In this document: positions 10,566 through 21,444 of the stretch, piece after piece
How positions within the stretch are numbered: the stretch's first letter is position 1
How the letters are laid out: each line of letters starts with the position of its first letter
Assembly (NCBI GenBank): GCA_018823285.1
Contig: JAHJIQ010000074.1
Coordinates: forward strand, 1-64,000
Length of the DNA: 64,000 nucleotides
Source of the DNA: Pseudomonadota bacterium
GTDB taxonomy: Bacteria; Desulfobacterota; Desulfobulbia; Desulfobulbales; JAGXFP01
Reading direction: 5' to 3'
Position numbers and translations under genes: made by a program
The notes under the pieces: generated by a model
What the model was told of the DNA's origin: nothing
The model's input: the letters and a program-made list of their open reading frames with translations, nothing else
Databases searched by the model: none

Positions 10566-10616
10566 ACAACGCGGAACTGCCCAACGTTCCGCGGAACTGC
10601 CCAGGCCCAGGAAGAC

Positions 10617-10690
10617 CCTTCGACGGGCTCAGGGTGAGCGAAATTACCGTTATATCCCGCTATACCGTTCATCCTGAGCCCGGCGAAGGA
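10617..10690. repeat. CCTTCGAC...GGCTCAGG repeat, family 3, copy 2 (both arms)
   Basis: The left arm CCTTCGACGGGCTCAGGGTG and right arm ATCCTGAGCCCGGCGAAGG are near-complementary. Between them is GAGCGAAATTACCGTTATATC, the same as in copy 1 with a few substitutions. Confidence 0.75.
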
Positions 10691-10703
10691 TAAGAGTGGC
10701 ATT

Positions 10704-10740
10704 ATAAAAAAAAGCCGCAGCGGGAAATTCGCTGCGGCTT
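10704..10740 (-). terminator. Terminator of the isocitrate dehydrogenase gene
   Basis: On the minus strand, GCCGCAGCG and CGCTGCGGC form a nine-pair GC-rich stem around a short loop, followed by a run of eight T. It lies 26 bases after the stop of icd. Confidence 0.9.
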
Positions 10741-10765
10741 CACATTTTGCACGATTGAAAAAAAA

Positions 10766-13048
<2,283 letters not shown>

Positions 13049-13160
13049 TCAAAAAATATGAAAAATGTGAAGCAAAGCTTTTAGCATATACGGGTTGGGA
13101 ATGCAAACAGCATCTTGAAGGAGGGCCATGAAAGAGACCGGTTTGTCATAATTTAGACAA

Positions 13161-13188
13161 TTGCAAAGGGGGCGCCCTGTGCTATAAT
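13161..13188 (+). promoter_or_regulatory. Sigma-70 promoter of the CsgG-domain gene
   Basis: TTGCAA (13161-13166), a 16-base spacer and a perfect TATAAT (13183-13188) lie about 50 bases before the ATG at 13240. The match is good; activity is inferred. Confidence 0.6.
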
Positions 13189-13239
13189 TTTTTTTACTGC
13201 TTTCAGGCGCCGGTTGTTCCCAGTGACGGTGAAAATTTT

Positions 13240-14268
13240 ATGCGGAGATGGATCATGTTGAGCCGATTGTGGATTGCCGGGGGAATATGTTTTGGCCTGT
13301 CACTTGTGCTTTGCTCCGGGGCCATGATCTCCGATGCCTTCGCCGACCCGGCAAAGGCAAGAGTTGCGGTGGCTGATTTCGCGTTGGAGGGGAAAGGCCA
13401 TTCCGTGCCTGAACTGGGGGCGATGCTGGCCGAGCTGTTGACCGAAGAACTGGTCCGGCAGGGGAGGATCCAGGTCGTTGAGCGCACTCTGCTGAAAAAG
13501 ATTCTCGAGGAAAAGAAGATGGCGATGGCCGGCCTCACCTCGGGAGATTCGGCGGCGGTCGGGGCCTTGCTCGGGGTGGACTATATCCTGGGCGGCAGCG
13601 ACCTGCGGCCTGACGAGACCTCCGACTTGAGCGGCAGGCTGATCGATGTCCGGACCGGGGTCATCGTTGCCACCGAGGATATTCCCTACCATGAAAAAGA
13701 TGATCTGAAAGAGGTGGCCCGTAATCTGGCCGAGATGCTGGGCAGGAATTTCGGCCCGGATGGCATATTTCAGGCCAAGAAACAAGTCGAGGGCAGCTGG
13801 GAGGCGTTTGCCTCCGATGGCTCGCACAGCAGGTTTCTTGAAAAGGCTGGAGGCGGCGGCAGCTGGTCGTACCGGGTCAGTGACGGTGCAGAGGATTATG
13901 CGGGGCTCACCCGATATCTGGACAGTCATGAAATCAAAGGGCGGACCCTGCTGATCACCTGCCGGGCGAAAAATGGTCATCCGCTCTACGTCCGGTTCTA
14001 TTCTTTTGTGCCGGGCTTCAGTAAAGAGGATGACGACGAGTCACTGGTGCCCGTTGAAAAACTGGTCGATATCGGCAGGGTGGCGGTCGAGATTGAAGCG
14101 CCGCATCACCGAATGCGGGTGCCCGACTGGTGGCGCAAGGAGAAAAAGGCCCACGACGTAACTTTTAATCCCGACGATATCCGGCATTTTGAAATCGAGG
14201 CCGGAGATGAGGAGAGTGAAGGAACGGTAAAAGATGTGGTTGAGATTATCAGGGTTTCCGTGCAGTGA
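13240..14268 (+). CDS. Exported CsgG/FlgO-like domain protein with an unrecognised C-terminal domain
   Basis: A 342-residue protein. Residues 1-36 are a signal peptide (IAGGICFGLSLVLCSGAM, then AFADP). Residues 38-165 resemble the CsgG N-terminal fold: RVAVADFALEG, LGAMLAELLTEELVRQGRIQVVERTLLKKILEE, then GALLGVDYILGGSDL and RLIDVRTGVIVATED. CsgG itself is an outer-membrane secretion pore, but many proteins with this domain are periplasmic or lipid-linked accessories. The C-terminal 170 residues, with HPLYVRFYSFVPGFSKEDDDE and EAPHHRMRVPDWWRKEKKAHD, look like a beta-sandwich of unknown role. There are no neighbouring curli genes, so a curli function is unlikely. Confidence 0.7.
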   Translation: MRRWIMLSRLWIAGGICFGLSLVLCSGAMISDAFADPAKARVAVADFALEGKGHSVPELGAMLAELLTEELVRQGRIQVVERTLLKKILEEKKMAMAGLTSGDSAAVGALLGVDYILGGSDLRPDETSDLSGRLIDVRTGVIVATEDIPYHEKDDLKEVARNLAEMLGRNFGPDGIFQAKKQVEGSWEAFASDGSHSRFLEKAGGGGSWSYRVSDGAEDYAGLTRYLDSHEIKGRTLLITCRAKNGHPLYVRFYSFVPGFSKEDDDESLVPVEKLVDIGRVAVEIEAPHHRMRVPDWWRKEKKAHDVTFNPDDIRHFEIEAGDEESEGTVKDVVEIIRVSVQ

Positions 14269-14443
14269 CCGAGTCCGCGGTGAGGCCGATATCAAAAACT
14301 GTATGGCAGGAAGGACAGATAAAGAGCCATCTGGAGATCCCTTTTTCCTTTTTGAACATCGAGTGAAAACCATCTGTGTACCCGCATGACGGGCATGTTT
14401 TAAATTCATCCTCCATCTGCACTTTGCTGATTTTGTAATCCAT
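14249..14443 (-). CDS. Small zinc-ribbon protein
   Basis: A 64-residue protein from ATG 14443 (GAGG nine bases upstream; a longer form starts at TTG 14467). It contains two CPSC knuckles, TCPSCGYTDGF and ICPSCHTVFDIG, separated by 23 residues, so it should bind one zinc ion. It reads convergently with the CsgG-domain gene and overlaps its last 20 bases. The function is unknown; such ribbons usually bind nucleic acid or protein. Confidence 0.65.
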   Translation of the reverse strand: MDYKISKVQMEDEFKTCPSCGYTDGFHSMFKKEKGISRWLFICPSCHTVFDIGLTADSVTARKP

Positions 14444-14477
14444 TTTTTCAGCCTCACTCTGGTTCAAACATTGAATC

Positions 14478-14514
14478 AGAAAAGACCGCCGGCAAGATGA
14501 GGCGGTCTTTTCTG
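14478..14514 (-). terminator. Terminator after the YceI gene
   Basis: AGAAAAGACCGCC and GGCGGTCTTTTCT form a 13-pair stem with A and T tracts on both sides, so it can work in both directions. It lies just after the YceI stop and just before the zinc-ribbon start region. Confidence 0.8.
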
Positions 14515-14526
14515 AAGCCGGTCTCT

Positions 14527-15141
14527 CTACTGTTTCTTTTCAGCCGGGATGCCGACTTCCAGGTCCAGGGTTACCTCGATATTTTCACCGATCACCATAC
14601 TTTTACCGTTCGGCATCGGTTTGTTCCAGTTCAGGCCAAAATCGGCCGTTTTCAGGATGCCGGTGATTTTGCCGCCCCTGCGCCTGTTTCCCCAGGGATC
14701 AGTCACTTCCTCGGTGGGGCCGGTAAAGAGAAGCGTTACCTCTTTGGTGATTCCGTGAATTGTAAGGTTTCCGGTCAGGTTCAATTCTCCCTTGCCGGCA
14801 GCTGAGGTGGCGGTTGACACGAAAGTAATGGCTGGGTATTTGGCCGCATCGAGAAAGTCCGGGCTTAACAGGTGGTGGTCTCTTTTGTTGATCCCGGTGA
14901 AGAGGCTGAACGGGTCGATGATGAGATCAAGCTGCACCCGGTGGTTTTGGTCGTCGGAAAGGACCATTTTGCCTTTCACATCATTGATGCTGCCTCTGAC
15001 CATGGTGAGCCCCATGTGCTCCACGGCAAAATGTGATGCGGTATGGTCCTCGTCCACCAGCCAGGTGGTGTCGGCAGCCAACGCCTGTATGGGGAAGGTC
15101 AAACAAAGCAATCCGAAAACAACGAAGAGTAATTTCTTCAT
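14527..15141 (-). CDS. YceI-family periplasmic protein
   Basis: A 204-residue secreted lipocalin-like protein. Residues 1-22 are a signal peptide (KKLLFVVFGLLCLTFPIQALA). The mature part has the YceI signatures TWLVDEDHTASHFAVEHMG and GSINDVKGKMVLSDD, then NLTIHGITKEVTL and FGLNWNKPMPNG. Family members bind isoprenoid-like lipids such as polyprenyl chains in the periplasm. The ATG at 15141 is eight bases after AAGGAG; ATG 15147 is closer and less likely. It is a single-gene unit ending in the hairpin at 14478-14514. Confidence 0.9.
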   Translation of the reverse strand: MKKLLFVVFGLLCLTFPIQALAADTTWLVDEDHTASHFAVEHMGLTMVRGSINDVKGKMVLSDDQNHRVQLDLIIDPFSLFTGINKRDHHLLSPDFLDAAKYPAITFVSTATSAAGKGELNLTGNLTIHGITKEVTLLFTGPTEEVTDPWGNRRRGGKITGILKTADFGLNWNKPMPNGKSMVIGENIEVTLDLEVGIPAEKKQ

Positions 15142-15206
15142 CTTCATTTCTCCTTTGGTTGGTTTCATTTTTGGTGAAGGTTTTATTTTTAGATTCTCGA
15201 AAACCG

Positions 15207-15419
15207 TTAATGCACGTTCACACCTTTCCTCTTCAGGTCGTTCAGCACTTCCATAATCTGGGTTTCATTACAGTCGTTTATATCGTAGACGTTTTTCATG
15301 CCGTCGTTGAACATCAGGACAAAATGGCCTTTATTGTCGATAAAGGCTTCGCGGATATGGTCTTTATCCAGCCAGGGGTTCAGTTCCTGCATAAAATCGT
15401 TCAGGGTGCAGCTTTTCAT
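15207..15419 (-). CDS. Small protein of unknown function
   Basis: A 70-residue protein (MKSCTLNDFMQELNPWLDK at its start). The start at 15419 has a near-perfect AAGGAGGACATC ribosome site; an extended frame to 15488 has none. The charge pattern and FVLMFNDGMKNVYDINDCNET suggest a compact alpha/beta cytoplasmic protein with two cysteines. I do not recognise a family. It lies 65 bases upstream of the YceI gene on the same strand and may be co-transcribed with it. Confidence 0.7.
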   Translation of the reverse strand: MKSCTLNDFMQELNPWLDKDHIREAFIDNKGHFVLMFNDGMKNVYDINDCNETQIMEVLNDLKRKGVNVH

Positions 15420-15612
15420 GATGTCCTCCTTGCAGATATTTTTATGTTCAATGCAGGATAACATTTCCTTTGAGCAGACAGCCGTCAACCTGATGGTTTA
15501 AGGCGCAGGAAATTCATCTCAAGGAAACCCGCAACGGTTTATGGGGTGTATCCGTTTTCCTTTCCCATATTATAATGATTATTCAGGCGGGTGATGAAAA
15601 AGATTTGTCGAG

Positions 15613-15628
15613 TGTGACTTCTGTCACA
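15613..15628. promoter_or_regulatory. CRP/FNR-type operator candidate
   Basis: TGTGACTTCTGTCACA is a perfect match to the CRP consensus TGTGA-N6-TCACA and is palindromic. It lies 134 bases upstream of the start of the haem protein at 15762. Which CRP-family regulator would bind is unknown. A class III cyclase gene lies nearby at 18.4-20.0 kb. Confidence 0.5.
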
Positions 15629-15761
15629 CAACACGCCCGGGAGGTATCAGGCATCCGATTTTTGTTTTTTGTTCTGGCGGGGTGTTTAATATGCTATTGT
15701 CCTTTAACCGGCAGCAGGTTGCTTGCCTTCTTGTTTTTTTGGGGAGAGGAAAACAGGTGTG

Positions 15762-17309
15762 ATGAACAAACAGATATCCATGATTATCATTTCGGTTCTT
15801 GCGGCGGCAGGCTGTTGTGCGGCGGCTTATGCCGGAATGCCGAACAGTTTCAGAGTGTTATATTCAAACAACGTCCATGGGGAAACAGAACCCTGCGGGT
15901 GAAAAGTCCAGCAGTTGGGCGGTCTGTCCAAAAAAGCATTCCAGTTCGGCCAGTTGAAAAATAACGGGAATGAACCCTGGGTGATTGTCGATGGAGGGGC
16001 ACTGTTTTTCGACAGTATCAGGCCTCATCGCTATAAATTTGAACAGATCAGGGCCAAGGATCACGGGATTGTGGAGGCCTACAACAGAATCGGTTACGAC
16101 GCGGTGGGAGTTGCCGGACAGGATCTGGCCGGCGGTCTTTCGCTCCTGCAGGAGCTTGCCCGGAAATCGAATTTTGCCTGGCTGAGCGGTAATCTTGTCG
16201 AAAAAGAATCCGGCCTGCCATATTTCCAGACCCATATCAGCAAAGAGGTAGGCGGGGTCAGGGTGGCGATAACCGGTCTGACCTCGCCGGAGATTGCGGA
16301 GGCCCGGTTGCTTGATGAAGGTGCAGCGATCAGGAACTGGGAAGAAGTTTTTCCGCCTTTGGTCAGCAATCTGAAACAAAATCATCAGTTCATCATCCTG
16401 TTGACCGATCTTGCCCCTGATCTCTGCGCAGCCATCTCCAGACGCCACCCCGAGGTGAATTTGATCATCAGGGCGAGCGGGGACCTGGAGAACCACTCGC
16501 CCAGAGCGATAGCCCCTTCCACCCTGATCGCATCCACCGGCCGGCAGGGGAAATATGTGGGAGCGCTTACCGTCAGCTGGATCAGAGGGGGGAGATGGGG
16601 AGAGCCCGATGAAGACACCCTTCTCCTCATCGAGAAGGGGGCTGATCTTGACCGGACCATGTCCCAATTGAACAAAATGGCGGGAAACGGAGAAAACAGG
16701 ACCCGGATCGGCAATCTGGAAAGAAAAAAAGAGGTGCTGGCCGGTGAAGTTTCCCAGCTGAAGAGCAGAATAGAGAGCCGGAAACTTTCGCTGTATACCA
16801 ACAGTTTCTATGAAATGTCAGACACGGTCAGCGACGACCCCGGCGTGCAGGCGGTGGTCATGCAGATTCGGGAAAATGTAGCGGCGCTCAGCCGGGAACG
16901 AACAGACCCGGTTGCGGAGTCCGATGTCGTGGCGCCACCCGGATATCTCGGCTGGCCGGCCTGCTTGAATTGTCACCGGGGGGCTGTTTCGACATGGAAA
17001 GAAACGAGGCATGCCGGGGCCTATGAGACCCTGGTCAGGAAGAACAGGCAGAATGACTTTGACTGTCTTCCCTGTCACCTTACCGGAATTGATTTTGACA
17101 ATGTCGCCAGCGCCCTAACTCTCACTGATACCCTGCGCACGGTAGGGTGTGAGGCTTGTCATGGACCGGGGAAAGAGCATGTTGCAAGCGAGGGTCGTTC
17201 CGGAACAGGAAAGGTCTCCGGCAAGGTCTGTGTTCGCTGTCATGTGCCGGAACATGATGACAGTCATGATTTTGAACGGGATCTGATCAAGATCAGATGC
17301 AACAGGTAA
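15762..17309 (+). CDS. Probable selenoprotein: metallophosphatase-like, four-haem cytochrome c
   Basis: The frame runs 516 codons with one in-frame TGA at 15900-15902 (codon 47). Before it, residues 1-25 are a signal peptide (MIIISVLAAAGCCAAAYAG) followed by VLYSNNVHGETEPCG; after it the same frame continues KVQQLGGLSKKAF, so the motif would be C-G-Sec. Residues 30-280 resemble a UshA-type metallophosphatase, but the metal sites look degenerate (NNVHG, and GQDL where GNHD is usual). Residues 285-345 form a coiled coil. The C-terminus has four CxxCH haem sites: CLNCH, CLPCH, CEACH and CVRCH. A SECIS-like hairpin follows the TGA. The protein is expected in the periplasm. Starting at the TTG after the stop would lose the export signal needed for haem attachment. 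A pseudogene with a Cys-to-TGA change is the alternative. Confidence 0.8.
15900..15931 (+). promoter_or_regulatory. UGA selenocysteine codon with SECIS-like hairpin
   Basis: The TGA at 15900-15902 is followed after 12 bases by TTGGGCGGTCTGTCCAA (15915-15931). Its arms TTGGGC and GTCCAA form six pairs, one of them G-U, around the loop GGTCT. From memory, the E. coli fdhF SECIS has the same GGU CUG at the seventh and eighth codons after its UGA; here too GGT CTG are codons 7 and 8. Bacterial SECIS elements recruit SelB to this position. No SelB or SelA gene is in the window. Confidence 0.75.
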
Positions 17310-17336
17310 AAGCCGGGAGCCGTTGATCGACAGGGG

Positions 17337-18437
17337 TTATTGTTTCTCGCTGGTTTCGTTTGCTTTTTTCAGGCTGTCAAGCCGCTTCAGGACCTTTTCC
17401 GCCCGGGCGATCTGTTCCTGTGCGGCCTGGTGCTCACTGTCCAGGTCAAGAACCTTCAGCCAGGTGTCGCGGGCTTCGCTGATTTTTCCGGTTCGGTAAA
17501 GGCTTGCGCCCTCCTGCATGTATTGTTCGATCATCATTCGGGTAGGATTTTCTGGTTTCTCTTCAGTTGCTTCAGAACCCTTGATTTCCCTCGCGACCGA
17601 GGTTGTGTTCTGCTCCGGAGATTGGTTGGCTGCCGGATCCGCGGTGGGGGCGGGAGGCGCTGCAACTGGTTGGGCGGGCCTCGATTTTTTCGTCTTGAAG
17701 AGTTCTTCCGGTTTGACCTGGTCGGGCTCCGGTTCGGGGGGGATGTTTTTCTCAGTGGAACTTTCCGGATGAATCCTGGTGGCCATCAACTGACATTTTG
17801 CCGCAAGCTCCGGATTTCCTGCTCCCTGCTGTTTTTTTTCACAGGCAAGAAACCTGTCCCGCAGATGATCAAGAGAACCTTCCATGCTGCTCATCTGCCA
17901 GCGGGTGATCAGGGACGGTTTTATCAGGCGGCTCTGTTCCTTGTACCATTTCAGGCGGCCCAGAAGGTATTCCGCTTCAAGAAAAAGAAGATGGGTCTGC
18001 GCTTCTTCCATTCTGCGCTCTCTTTCCCGGATCAGGCGCAGGTGGAAATCTGAAAGCTCCTTGCTTGCCGGTACTTTCATCAGGGCGGTATCGATGAGGG
18101 ATATTGCGGTCGGCATGTCTTCCCGGTCCGCGATGGCTGTGGCGGCAGCAATAGTATTTTTTTCAAATTCGTTGATCAGCCTGGATATCTGCCGTTTGCG
18201 GGAGTCATAATCCTCGCCGGCAATCTTGTTCTCCAGGGCTTCAAGAGTCTCCAGGGCCTTGGTGTATTCTTGCTCGGAGACAAGTTGATCAAGGAGCAAA
18301 ACGGTATCAGGAGTGGTGGTCAGATCCGGGGCATGGGTTTTTACAGCGCAGCCCGTGGCAAGAAGAAGCCAGATCATGAGCAGCAGCGCTTTTTTTATCG
18401 GGTATTCCGTCATGAAATATGAATCAGGAAAAGTCAC
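17337..18437 (-). CDS. TPR-containing lipoprotein
   Basis: A 366-residue protein with a lipoprotein signal (LLLMIWLLLATGC, Cys 30 if the GTG at 18437 is used; ATG at 18413 is the alternative). The body is helical: residues 50-200 form several TPR-like or coiled helices, residues 225-290 are a proline- and alanine-rich linker (PAQPVAAPPAPTADPAA), and the last 65 residues hold a TPR motif (YMQEGASLYRTGKISEARDTWLKVLDLDSEHQAAQEQ). It overlaps the stop of the upstream cyclase gene, so the two form an operon. It may act as an envelope scaffold or partner of the cyclase; this is inferred from context only. Confidence 0.75.
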   Translation of the reverse strand: MTFPDSYFMTEYPIKKALLLMIWLLLATGCAVKTHAPDLTTTPDTVLLLDQLVSEQEYTKALETLEALENKIAGEDYDSRKRQISRLINEFEKNTIAAATAIADREDMPTAISLIDTALMKVPASKELSDFHLRLIRERERRMEEAQTHLLFLEAEYLLGRLKWYKEQSRLIKPSLITRWQMSSMEGSLDHLRDRFLACEKKQQGAGNPELAAKCQLMATRIHPESSTEKNIPPEPEPDQVKPEELFKTKKSRPAQPVAAPPAPTADPAANQSPEQNTTSVAREIKGSEATEEKPENPTRMMIEQYMQEGASLYRTGKISEARDTWLKVLDLDSEHQAAQEQIARAEKVLKRLDSLKKANETSEKQ

Positions 18438-19983
18438 TGTCGATTACCGACTGGAACTGCCTGGCGAGAATCTCTTTATAGTCGGCGGCGAGGTCTTTTA
18501 CGAGAAAAGTGGCGACCATTTCTTCCACACCGCGAAGCTGCATGGGGATATGGGCTCTGGCGATAACTCTCTGGCGGATATATTTCTGGTTGTAGAATTC
18601 GTTGCTGACCACGATCTGGTCCGCGGTCGCTATGGTGCAGAGGCGGGAGGCAAGATTTACCGAGTCGCCGACCACGGTGTATTCCATTTTTTCCTTTGAG
18701 CCCATATTTCCGGCCAGCATACTGCCGGAATTGATGCCGATCCGGAACTTGATCGGGAAAAGCCCCGCTTTTTCCCGGATGCCATTTTCATGCTCCACCA
18801 GTTTTCTGATCAAAAGCCCGCAGAGGGCAGCATGAAAGGCATGCTCCTCATCCTCTTCCGGGGTGCCGAAGACCAGCATGACGCAATCTCCCATGTATTT
18901 GTCAACCACTCCCGTATTGACCTCACAGGCCCGGGTGATGAGAGAGAAGAAACGGTTGAGGATCTCTGCCAGTTCTTCCGGAGCAAGCCGCTCGCTGATT
19001 TTTGTAAAGCCGACGATATCGGCAAAAAGGACGGAACCGGAAATTCGCTTGCCGCCAAGCTTTATCGAATCAAAATTTGACAGGACCTGTCTGGCTATCT
19101 GGGGTGAAAGGTAGCGTTCCAGCGCCTTTTCGACCTGGATTTTCTGTACCATGCCATCGGCCATTCTATCGAACGCATTCATAAGCTGCCCGACCTCATT
19201 GCGCCGCCGGTCATTGAAGCGGAAGTGATAATTGCCGCTGTCAAAGGCCTCGATCGCTTCCATGAAGTGGTCTACCGGTTTCGAGATATGTTTGCTTAAG
19301 TGATGGGCGAGAATGATGCCCAGAATCATGATGATAACCGTGGCGACAGCAATTGAGATCAGCGCTTTTTCCTTGGAAAGGTCAAGGGCCTGCTGACTGA
19401 AAGTCACCATCGCGTATCCGGCGGTGAGGTCGTTGAAAATGATCGGGCTGACAAAAGAAACCACATTGACTTTGTGTTTTTCAGAAAACGACAGGTGCCA
19501 TGACCAGCGCTGGTTTTTCCCGGCGCCGGCGATCATATCTCCCGGTGAAAAGCCCGGTTGCAGGGATTCATACGCGAAGGGGCTGATTCCCGCCTTCACG
19601 ATGCTTTCTCCCTCAGGTGAAAATATCTCGGTGCCGATCACACTTTCACCCGCTACCAGGCTTGAGACCAGTACGCCCATCGCCAGTTTGTCCTCGGCAA
19701 GGAGCGGTTCCCTTGCTGCGCGGGCGAGATGGGTGACCACCGTGTTGCCGAGGTCGTTGATCTGGTCTTCCATGATCCGCCCCTGGTCATAGACCAGGAC
19801 CGAACTCAAGGTGGCGCTGCAGACAATAATGAGTCCGGCGATCAACAGGGATATTTTATAGACAATCGGCAGATGGTCCGGGAAAAGGGCAAGGATCCGC
19901 AGCAACAGCCCTGCGGTCGCGTTTTTTATGTTTTGACGCATTAAGGGCATGGAAAGTATGGATTCAGATGGTCTGGACGGCAT
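18424..19983 (-). CDS. Membrane adenylate cyclase, class III, with HAMP domain
   Basis: A 519-residue sensor cyclase. Membrane helices at about residues 41-64 and 208-226 bracket a periplasmic sensor region, followed by HAMP (about 228-280). The class III catalytic domain (about 313-480) has metal-binding Asp 322 (FADIVGFT) and Asp 366 (DKYMGDCVML). The base-specifying Lys 432 and Asp 440 (KMEYTVVGDSVNLASRL) point to ATP, and Asn 443 and Arg 447 are the transition-state residues. It should make cAMP in response to an extracytoplasmic signal. The start is uncertain (19983 or 19950). A perfect CRP-type site stands 4 kb away at 15613. Confidence 0.88.
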   Translation of the reverse strand: MPSRPSESILSMPLMRQNIKNATAGLLLRILALFPDHLPIVYKISLLIAGLIIVCSATLSSVLVYDQGRIMEDQINDLGNTVVTHLARAAREPLLAEDKLAMGVLVSSLVAGESVIGTEIFSPEGESIVKAGISPFAYESLQPGFSPGDMIAGAGKNQRWSWHLSFSEKHKVNVVSFVSPIIFNDLTAGYAMVTFSQQALDLSKEKALISIAVATVIIMILGIILAHHLSKHISKPVDHFMEAIEAFDSGNYHFRFNDRRRNEVGQLMNAFDRMADGMVQKIQVEKALERYLSPQIARQVLSNFDSIKLGGKRISGSVLFADIVGFTKISERLAPEELAEILNRFFSLITRACEVNTGVVDKYMGDCVMLVFGTPEEDEEHAFHAALCGLLIRKLVEHENGIREKAGLFPIKFRIGINSGSMLAGNMGSKEKMEYTVVGDSVNLASRLCTIATADQIVVSNEFYNQKYIRQRVIARAHIPMQLRGVEEMVATFLVKDLAADYKEILARQFQSVIDSDFS

Positions 19984-20259
19984 GATCGTGGGTTCCCCGG
20001 AAAAAAACTACGGGCCGGACAGGCCCATTTAAAGTTTTAATCCCCCTTCATAAAACAAACATGGTCAGAAGAGGATACTACCTCAAACATGCCCCTGCTG
20101 CCTTATAAAAATAACTGTATTCCCGGAATTCTTTACTCGGTGAGTGATGGTTCGGGTAAGTCAAGGGTATTTATTTTCTCCCGGGGTATAAAAAAAACTG
20201 CAGCGTGAAATCTCCCCCTTAAGCCCTCCTCTGCGGGGAAGGGATTAAAGATACAGACG

Positions 20260-21003
20260 TTACTGTTCCCGGGTGAAGCCGTTGATCAGGAGATTCAGAG
20301 TTTCCTTCACATATGAACTCTCGTGCATGAACATGATGCCGTATTGGGCGAGGGATTTTTCTTTGTTGAATATCGAGCGGACAATGCGACCCTTGCTGAT
20401 CAGGGGCCAGATTTTTCTCGATGCGGTGTCCGTATCCCTGTCATAAGCCGTATTTACCGAAATGAAAATATCCCTGATCAGGGAATGCATCTGATATCTG
20501 TCTGAGGTGCAGCTTTCACAGATCATCATCCCGCCGACGCTGATGTTTTGAATATGGGCATTGTTCAGAACATTAGTCTCGTCTCTGAAAATGACGCTCA
20601 TATTGCCGGTGGTTTCTATCCGTCGGCTGCGTCTTCTCTGCAGCGTATAGATAGTTCCGGGAACGGGAGCTGAAAAAACCGACGGGTAAGAGACCGCATT
20701 GGTGATGGGGAAAAAATAACGGCCTCTTTCAGGGCAGCGGAAAAAAACATGGAATGAGTCTGAAGAGTCCTCCCAGTTGGCCGGCTTGTCAATTTTCAGT
20801 TCGTCATTGATGATACTGAGCGAGAGTTTCTGCCGGTATACCTGGCCGTTATCGCAGATGATCGTCAGGTGTTCATCCTTGTCTTTGATGAGTTCCCGGA
20901 TATCGATATCCACGATCTCCGGGAAAAAGGCTTCATTGCCGCCAAGCAGCCACGGAGCTCTTCTTGCAATGTTGACCAGCAGTTCTGCGCGATTGTTCAT
21001 CAT
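20260..21003 (-). CDS. PilZ-domain protein, paralogue 1
   Basis: A 247-residue cytoplasmic protein. Residues 1-115 are a YcgR-like N-terminal region (RAELLVNIARRAPWLL opening; FHVFFRCPERGRYFFPITNA). Residues 120-240 are a PilZ domain with the c-di-GMP-binding RxxxR (R123-R128 in QRRRSRR) and NISVGG (153-158), matching (D/N)xSxxG. It should respond to c-di-GMP. ATG 21003 was chosen by alignment with the paralogue at 26560-27324 and by the GGGAAG site; the longer frame is unsupported. The two paralogues flank an operon that includes an HD-GYP protein. Confidence 0.85.
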   Translation of the reverse strand: MMNNRAELLVNIARRAPWLLGGNEAFFPEIVDIDIRELIKDKDEHLTIICDNGQVYRQKLSLSIINDELKIDKPANWEDSSDSFHVFFRCPERGRYFFPITNAVSYPSVFSAPVPGTIYTLQRRRSRRIETTGNMSVIFRDETNVLNNAHIQNISVGGMMICESCTSDRYQMHSLIRDIFISVNTAYDRDTDTASRKIWPLISKGRIVRSIFNKEKSLAQYGIMFMHESSYVKETLNLLINGFTREQ

Positions 21004-21131
21004 CGTTTCTTCCCTATTATTGAAAACGGATTGCGGTGAAGCTTTTCTAACACATGAAAGCAGGGAGATCCGTGTCGACACCTGGTTTCCTGATTTCTTC
21101 ATTATCTATAATTTTCGGGGAAAAATCGGGG

Positions 21132-21154
21132 TTTGTATGTAGGGGGTTTTGGAT
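21132..21154 (+). promoter_or_regulatory. Shared motif, site 1 (PilZ paralogue 1)
   Basis: TGTAGGGGGTTTTGGAT preceded by TTTGTA lies about 130 bases upstream of the PilZ start at 21003. It is a diverged version of the motif at 27436-27458 and 30031-30053. The similarity to the 27436 copy continues on its right side as TTTGT(T)GTGTGGGG. Confidence 0.55.
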
Positions 21155-21387
21155 TTGTTGTGTGGGGGACATTGTATTAATCAACCGTTTCTGACCGGGG
21201 GAAGGTGCTTTTGTTCTCAAAAACGCACAACTTGCATGTCAGGGTGTTGTGTCTGGAAACAGGTGTTATATCCATGAAAATCCATATGGATCAAGAAACT
21301 CATTCCGGAAGCATGCATTTCACGCTACAACTTTTTGCCATGCAAAAAAGGGGTGTCCAGGTCTATCCTACAATGTGGCACATGTTC

Positions 21388-21416
21388 TTGACATGCGACA
21401 GCGCTTCAGCTACTAG
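21388..21416 (+). promoter_or_regulatory. Promoter candidate of the PilZ-HD-GYP operon
   Basis: A perfect TTGACA (21388-21393), a 17-base spacer and TACTAG (21411-21416) precede the ATG at 21445. The -10 box is weak. An excellent AAGGAGGTAAGGT ribosome site follows. Confidence 0.5.
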
Positions 21417-21444
21417 TATTGCAGGAACCTCAAGGAGGTAAGGT

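Larger units (their letters stand above)
10392..10703. other. Intergenic region with several inverted repeats
   Basis: No gene was found. The stretch holds a GTGCGCTGAGCGCAC hairpin (about 10452-10466), an inverted repeat TTAATTGTTGAAT/ATTCAACAATTAA (10528-10565), two copies of GCGGAACTGCCCA (about 10570-10606) and a full copy of repeat family 3 (10617-10690). Confidence 0.65.
21004..21444. other. Divergent intergenic region between PilZ genes
   Basis: No gene was found. It contains the shared motif at 21132-21154, a TTGACA promoter for the downstream operon (21388-21416), and an unassigned stretch between them (21180-21385). Confidence 0.6.
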
